Assembly (NCBI GenBank): GCA_036877525.1
Contig: JAZGTH010000015.1
Span: 8,021,001 to 8,085,000 of the forward strand
DNA from: Chromobotia macracanthus
Taxonomy: Eukaryota; Chordata; Actinopteri; Cypriniformes; Botiidae
Length of the DNA: 64,000 nt
Direction of reading: 5' to 3'
Shown: positions 58,789-64,000 of the stretch, in pieces
How positions within the stretch are numbered: the first letter of the stretch is position 1
Layout: every line of letters begins with the position of its first letter
Translations under genes and position numbers: made by a program
The notes under the pieces: generated by a model
Told to the model about the DNA's origin: nothing
What the model saw: only the letters and a program-made list of their open reading frames with translations
The model's database searches: none

Positions 58789-60075
58789 ATGTTTAGGACA
58801 GCTGTCTGGACACAAAGTTTTATTTATTCAAGCACATTTGCACAGATTACAGTTTACATGTTGTTTTTTAATTCTTGAATTTGTATTGACATGCACATAC
58901 TGCACATATTTTAACTAACAATTTATTATAATTTATAATTATAAAGATTAGAAATGAACTGGCAGTGACTAGTTACAGATATTAACAAATGTGTTGTTAC
59001 AATAAATGTGCACTATTAATTTTTATACAGGTAAAAATATTTATTTTAACTTGTTACAATGTTGTATTGAGATTAGCTGGCATTAATTTACTATTGAGAT
59101 AATGAACACAGTAAAACAGACACATCCTGTTACGTTACACTTTTATACACAGAACTTGAATCTGAGATACTGTAGTAATACATACATACAATGAGATACA
59201 AATGTGCCAGAAGTTCCAAATGATTTTGTGATGAGTGTGTGATTGAGTATATTTATAAGTATATTTATTGTTTTGTAATATATATATATATATATTTATT
59301 TGCATAGGAAATTCAATAAATTATTGCATTTTCACGTCTTTCTGTGTGAGATATCTTCTTTTTAATCTTTTTAATTTATATTGAGCCAAAAATGTTTGTC
59401 CAGCATTATGAACTGATAATGCACACTGTAAACTGATCACATGTACAAAATAGGAACATCTTGCCTTGACTGCTGATATTGCTTTACAATTTCAAGCAAT
59501 ATTTCACTGTGATTTACCATAGAATGAAAATAATTTGTAGAAAACATATAGATACAATAAAAACTAAATTTAATGTAGACATTTCTCATTTTGTACTGTT
59601 GAACTGACCTCAGCATTTTAGATAAAGATTAGGGCAAAATATTTACACTGATCAGCCGCAACATTAAATCCACTGACAGGTAAGGGCAATAACATTGTTT
59701 ATATTGTTACAATGGCAGCTGTCAAGAGGTGGGATAGATTAGGCAGCAAATGAACAGTCAGTCACTGTAAACCCAAATGTTGTCTTTACATAAACAATTA
59801 AGTACAACTAACTTAAACATTTTTGGACCTTTAAAAAAATCTTAGTCCATTTAACTTCTTAATCTACAAAATCCATAAATTAAAAAAATTCAAGTGTAAC
59901 GAACTTAAAATTATCAGTACAAAATGCTGTGAGGAATACCCATAAGCCTTTGCAACTGAATATTTTTTAATTATTTATGTTTGATCAAAGAATAGGAACT
60001 GCTGGGGAATTTAACTTTTTGTTTAGATTTTAAACTTTTTGTGTAGATCAACTTGTTGAGTGTGAATTGTACTGA
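58789..60075 (+). other. 3' untranslated region and flank of has1 copy 1
   Basis: Contains AATAAA at 59001 and 59315 and a short TA run near 59278. From about 59340 on it is intergenic, AT-rich and without a gene. It ends at the junction with duplication unit 2. Confidence 0.55.
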
Positions 60076-60559
60076 GTGTGAAAATAATGAAGTAATCATT
60101 TCTTAATTCTTAATCTACTTTACTCCTTTCCTTTTGTTATTCTTCCCAGATTATTTCTGTATTATTGTCTATTTTCATACACAGATCTTTTCTTCAGAGC
60201 TGTTTCTTATTTCATGTCTTATTTGAAGTGATTCACTGGTCACTGTGGGACACACATTGTGCATTTAACTGCACTGATGAATGAAAACCACCTCAAAGAG
60301 CAAAAGATATGCTGACAAAAATACTAGGGTTGTTCAACAGGGTACCACAAGAGGGCAATATTCTATTTTTAATGGAATTTAGGAAAAAACATTTATAATT
60401 TTTATCTTATTTTATAAATTTTAAATTTTATAAACCTTATTATAAAAATATTGACATTATTTATGTTTCTTATACGACGCTTCTTATCTAATAATATTAT
60501 CTTACTGACCTGGGTGCAGTGAAGGAGGAGTTTTGTACTTTACGCAATAAAGCCAAAGA

Positions 60560-60567
60560 TGACGTCA
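60560..60567. promoter_or_regulatory. cAMP-response element, copy 2
   Basis: TGACGTCA, the duplicate of 55088-55095, in the same position relative to the second has1 copy. Confidence 0.4.
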
Positions 60568-61397
60568 CAGACACTCCTAGCAACAAATCTAGTGACAAAT
60601 AAGCACGAAACAAAGTTTAAGTATGCAGACAAACTGGCACACAGACCCAATTTACCTAGACTTTATTCATTATTCAGTACACAGCGCTTCCATCACCATT
60701 ATTTCTTCTTTAATTTCTACGAAGTGAACAGTCAAGAAAAACTCGTACAAAATCCATTGTAAATTCGTGTTTTTGCCATCCCATTGTATAACAGTAGTAA
60801 AGTGGGAGTTTTTAAAGCACCTTGATGTACCCACTAAAATACCCATTTTGTAAGTGAACAGCATGTAAACGCCTGAAGGACACAAATCAGTTTCAAAGAT
60901 TATCAGGGTAGTTAAGGTATACTAACATACAGTATCAGCTAAGTTCAGAAAACATTTTTTTCTAAAATACAGTATCTGATAACAGCTATATTCCCCCTTC
61001 CATTATTTTTAAAGTATAGCAATATACCATTAAAGTATTAATGATTTTATGATTTACACTGTGACTTCATAAACAACAAAAACAAAAAAGAGGAGAATTT
61101 AAAGAAGAATTCAATGAGTGTGAAACTAGTCATGTAATTATGATGTGGCTATACACCTGCACACTTTCTCAAACGTGAATATGCGCTTTGAAGGAACTCT
61201 GAAGCTTGACCAACAATTAAACCTCTTGGTGACCAAGACTGAAGAAGTCAGTTTTTCATCTTCAGGTATTGTGATGTGATGTGATTTCATGGCAAACAAA
61301 AGAGTTCCTTTAATTTTAATATGGTGTGAGTCACAGGACAGAAGACGTGAGCGGGGTGTGGCCATAAGGCACATCTGTAGCTTATTACATCACTGAG

Positions 61398-61498
61398 CCT
61401 ATAAGTTTCTAACTTCTAAACAAGCACTTAGTTTGGGACGAGACAAGGAGCACAGAGAACCTTGCTAAAGGTTTACCTACAGAAGTCACATTAAATAG
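61398..61498 (+). promoter_or_regulatory. has1: has1 copy 2: TATA-like box and 5' untranslated exon
   Basis: CCTATAAG at 61398-61405, the upstream GGGGTGTGGCC box and the donor TTAAATAG|GTATG (exon end 61498) are all retained at an offset of 5473. The second copy therefore has its own apparently intact core promoter. Confidence 0.6.
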
Positions 61499-61773
61499 GT
61501 ATGTTGACAACAACTTTCACTGTGTAATATACTAACTATTTACAATAATTATTACAATAATTAATTTTACGTATTTACATGTGTATTCATTTATATCTCT
61601 GTGATCTTGTATTAACACAAAAAAGCCTAGTTTATTAGCAACTAGTTTGAATTAGAATTATATCATTACACTTTTTACATTATCATTAAACTAGCATAAT
61701 TGTTTTAATAATTTTATTTCTTATTAATTACTATATATTTTCTTTTCATTATTTCTAGCATTTCATTACAAAA

Positions 61774-64000
61774 ATGGACCTCAAACCAGTATTAAGAAAA
61801 TGTGGCACGTGGGTGCGGGGAATCCTTACATTTCTCTTTGCTTTCCTGGTACTTGGGGTGATGTTATGGGCATACATCAAAGGCTTCCAGATAGCCACGT
61901 CCAAATTTAACATAATCTCATTAGGTTTCTATGGCGTGCTGCTTGGCCTCCATATTCTTGTTCAAAGCTTTTTTGCTTTTGTGGAGCATCGCCGGATGCG
62001 ACAAAGAAATGAACCTTGCACTTACACAAAGACTATCGGCTTTACCATCTCAGCCTATCAGGAGGATCCTAAATATCTGATAGAGTGCCTTCACTCAGTA
62101 CGGGCACTCCATTACCCACTTGACAAGCTCCGCATTGTCATGGTGATAGATGGGAACTCAGAGGATGACCGCTACATGATGGACATGTTCCTTGAGGTCT
62201 TCAGAGATCGGAATCCTGTTCATTGTGTGTGGCAAAACAACTACCACTCCTGGGATCCCAGGGAGCAAAACGGTTCAGCAGCGGAGGGTTGTTTTGAAGA
62301 CCCTCAGCGTTCAGAGGTTGAGCATCTTATACAGAACAATAGTTGTGTGTGCATCATGCAAAAATGGGGAGGAAAGAGGGAAGTGATGTACACAGCATTC
62401 AAGGCACTAGGGAATTCTGTGGATTACATACAGGTGAGTGATTTTTTGAAGCTACAAAGTACAATAATTTTATATGCGTGTTACCAGTATAAAGAAAGGG
62501 TAGCTAACATGACTCCAGGAGAGCTGCTTTTCTGCACAACTTAACTCAAACTTATATCCAACACTGAATTAAAATTAAACTTAGCTGGCTACTCCTGATC
62601 TCAAGAATACTTAACACAAATTCGTCATCACATTGTAAGGAATAAAATGGAAAATGTAATCACCACACATTCTTTTCTATGTTTGAATCAGGTATGTGAC
62701 TCAGACACAAAATTAGACCCCATGGCCACAGTGGAGCTGTGCAAAGTATTGGAGAGTAACGACAAGTATGGTGCTGTGGGGGGTGATGTGATGATCCTCA
62801 ACCTGAAAGACTCCTATATCAGTTTCATGAGCAGCCTGCGCTACTGGATGGCATTTAACATTGAGAGAGCCTGCCAGTCCTTCTTCAACTGTGTTTCCTG
62901 TATCAGCGGTCCCTTAGGTAACAGACAACACCTTACCTTACATCTTATCTTATATTTCAGTCATTACACAGATTTTAATATTTTCTCTGTATGCATTACT
63001 GAGTTTCATTATCTTTGCTGCAGGTCTGTATAGGAATGATCTGCTACAGCAGTTTCTGGAATCCTGGTACAACCAGAAGTTTCTGGGCACTCATTGCACT
63101 TTTGGGGACGACCGTCATCTCACCAATCGTATGCTAAGCATGGGCTATGCTACAAAGTAAGTACTTACATTAATTTAAAGAACTGTCCAATATGATTCAC
63201 AAAAGATGATTTATAAATTAAATACACAGTGGCCTGTTTACTAAGCAAATGGTGGTAATTTGCTTGTGCTATTAAACTTTTAAACTTTTGCCTGTGGTAG
63301 CAAATGTTTGACATGCAGCTCATTTGCTACAAATCCAAATTTGAAAGTGCAAATCATCTTGAGAAATAATTTAACATAATTAAATAACAATGTTACAATA
63401 CGTTTGCATACACATATTTCTTATACCATTACAGTTCAGTTTGATTCAGTTTCGGGCTTGTTTAGATGCACACCTGATTTGCATATTTATTATTTTTTAT
63501 AACCTAGATATGTCTAGATATGTCTGCATGTTTCATACACACAAATCTTTTGTAAACCAGTGTTTTAACATTTACTTTTCTCTGTTCTTTAAGGTACACT
63601 GCCCGTTCTAAGTGCTACACAGAAACCCCTGCCCAGTTCCTGCGCTGGTTGAACCAACAGACTCGCTGGACCAAATCCTACTTTCGTGAGTGGCTCTATA
63701 ATGCTATGTGGTGGCACAAGCATCACCTGTGGATGACCTACGAATCCATTGTCTCTGGCATCTTTCCCTTTTTTGTCACCGCCACCATTATCAAGCTCTT
63801 CTGGACAGGCAGTCTATGGGACATCTTGTGGGTCTTGTGCTGCATCCAGCTGATTGGTCTGATAAAAGCAACCTATGCCTGCATCCTGCGACAGGATGTG
63901 GTGATGATCTTCATGTCCTTGTATTCTGCTCTCTATATGACCAGCCTCCTGCCTGCCAAATACTTTGCCATTCTCACCATGACCAAAAGCAGCTGGGGAA
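61774..64000 (+). CDS. has1: Hyaluronan synthase, has1 type, copy 2 (3' end outside window)
   Basis: Coding exons: 61774-62433, 62692-62917, 63024-63156 and 63594 to the window end. Splice sites and phases are identical to copy 1. In the ~1426 coding bases visible I find only synonymous differences (for example GCG/GCA at codon 33 and GAT/GAC in the GDD motif), so the encoded protein is identical as far as it can be read, to about residue 475. DGN, DSD, GDD and QQTRW are all present. The missing part is the last ~86 residues. It is a recent paralogue, or an assembly copy of the same gene. Confidence 0.93.

Larger units (their letters stand above)
54604..60075. repeat. Tandem duplication unit 1 (about 5.47 kb)
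   Basis: From about 54604 the sequence matches the stretch starting near 60076, at an offset of 5472-5473 bases. The unit contains the hyaluronan synthase upstream region, its 5' exon, all coding exons, introns and 3' flank. Similarity is weaker in the first ~60 bases and then very high, with small indels in the upstream region (around 55280 and 55520) and very few differences in exons. Confidence 0.95.
60076..64000. repeat. Tandem duplication unit 2 (cut by window end)
   Basis: Direct repeat of 54604 onward. The offset is 5472 at the left edge, 5473 across most of the gene and 5472 again in the last intron (one T fewer before exon 5). Differences are concentrated upstream: a 3-base loss near 60695, a rearranged stretch near 60752-60775 and extra CCCCTTCC-type bases near 60993. 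Confidence 0.95.

Noticed and set aside
1..64000. CRISPR arrays, bacterial operons or plasmid functions
   Set aside because: Spliced vertebrate genes and fish transposons throughout. The tandem arrays seen are coding minisatellites without spacers.

Overview
This is eukaryotic, vertebrate DNA, almost certainly from a ray-finned fish. Coding exons are split by GT/AG introns. The intergenic DNA is AT-rich and full of Tc1/mariner, hAT-MITE, LINE and tRNA-SINE debris of the kind typical of teleosts. The sequence alone does not identify the species.

Left part (1-27 kb, minus strand): two neighbouring genes for very large C2H2 zinc-finger proteins. The first is cut by the window start (CDS 3613 to <1). 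The second is a complete single-exon reading frame of 2784 residues (15853 to 7499) with about 53 fingers. Both carry in-frame coding minisatellites (51, 54 and 42 bp units). A CpG-richer region near 27.2-27.7 kb has splice donors pointing both ways and is a candidate shared promoter.

Middle (16-41 kb): mostly transposon remains. They include a nearly complete Tc1-like element with long terminal inverted repeats and a broken transposase (22989-24572), older transposase fossils, LINE pieces, a tRNA-derived SINE, hAT MITEs and a 1.15 kb foldback element. A third zinc-finger gene (nine fingers plus an AT-hook; CDS 37754 to 36129) lies here on the minus strand, with likely 5' untranslated exons up to 41.2 kb.

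Right part (43-64 kb): an intronless-CDS chemoattractant GPCR of the chemerin/formyl-peptide receptor group (minus strand), a 10 kb gene-poor interval, then two tandem, almost identical copies of a hyaluronan synthase gene (has1 type, plus strand). The duplicated unit is about 5.47 kb and includes promoter, 5' exon, introns and 3' flank; the second copy is cut by the window end. Linkage of a formyl-peptide/chemerin-type receptor to HAS1 also occurs on human chromosome 19q13, so this part is probably conserved synteny.

The most notable items are the tandem has1 duplication (or an assembly artefact imitating one), the coding minisatellites in the poly-zinc-finger genes, and the foldback element in the presumed intron of the third zinc-finger gene. 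Nothing here amounts to a clearly new biological system.
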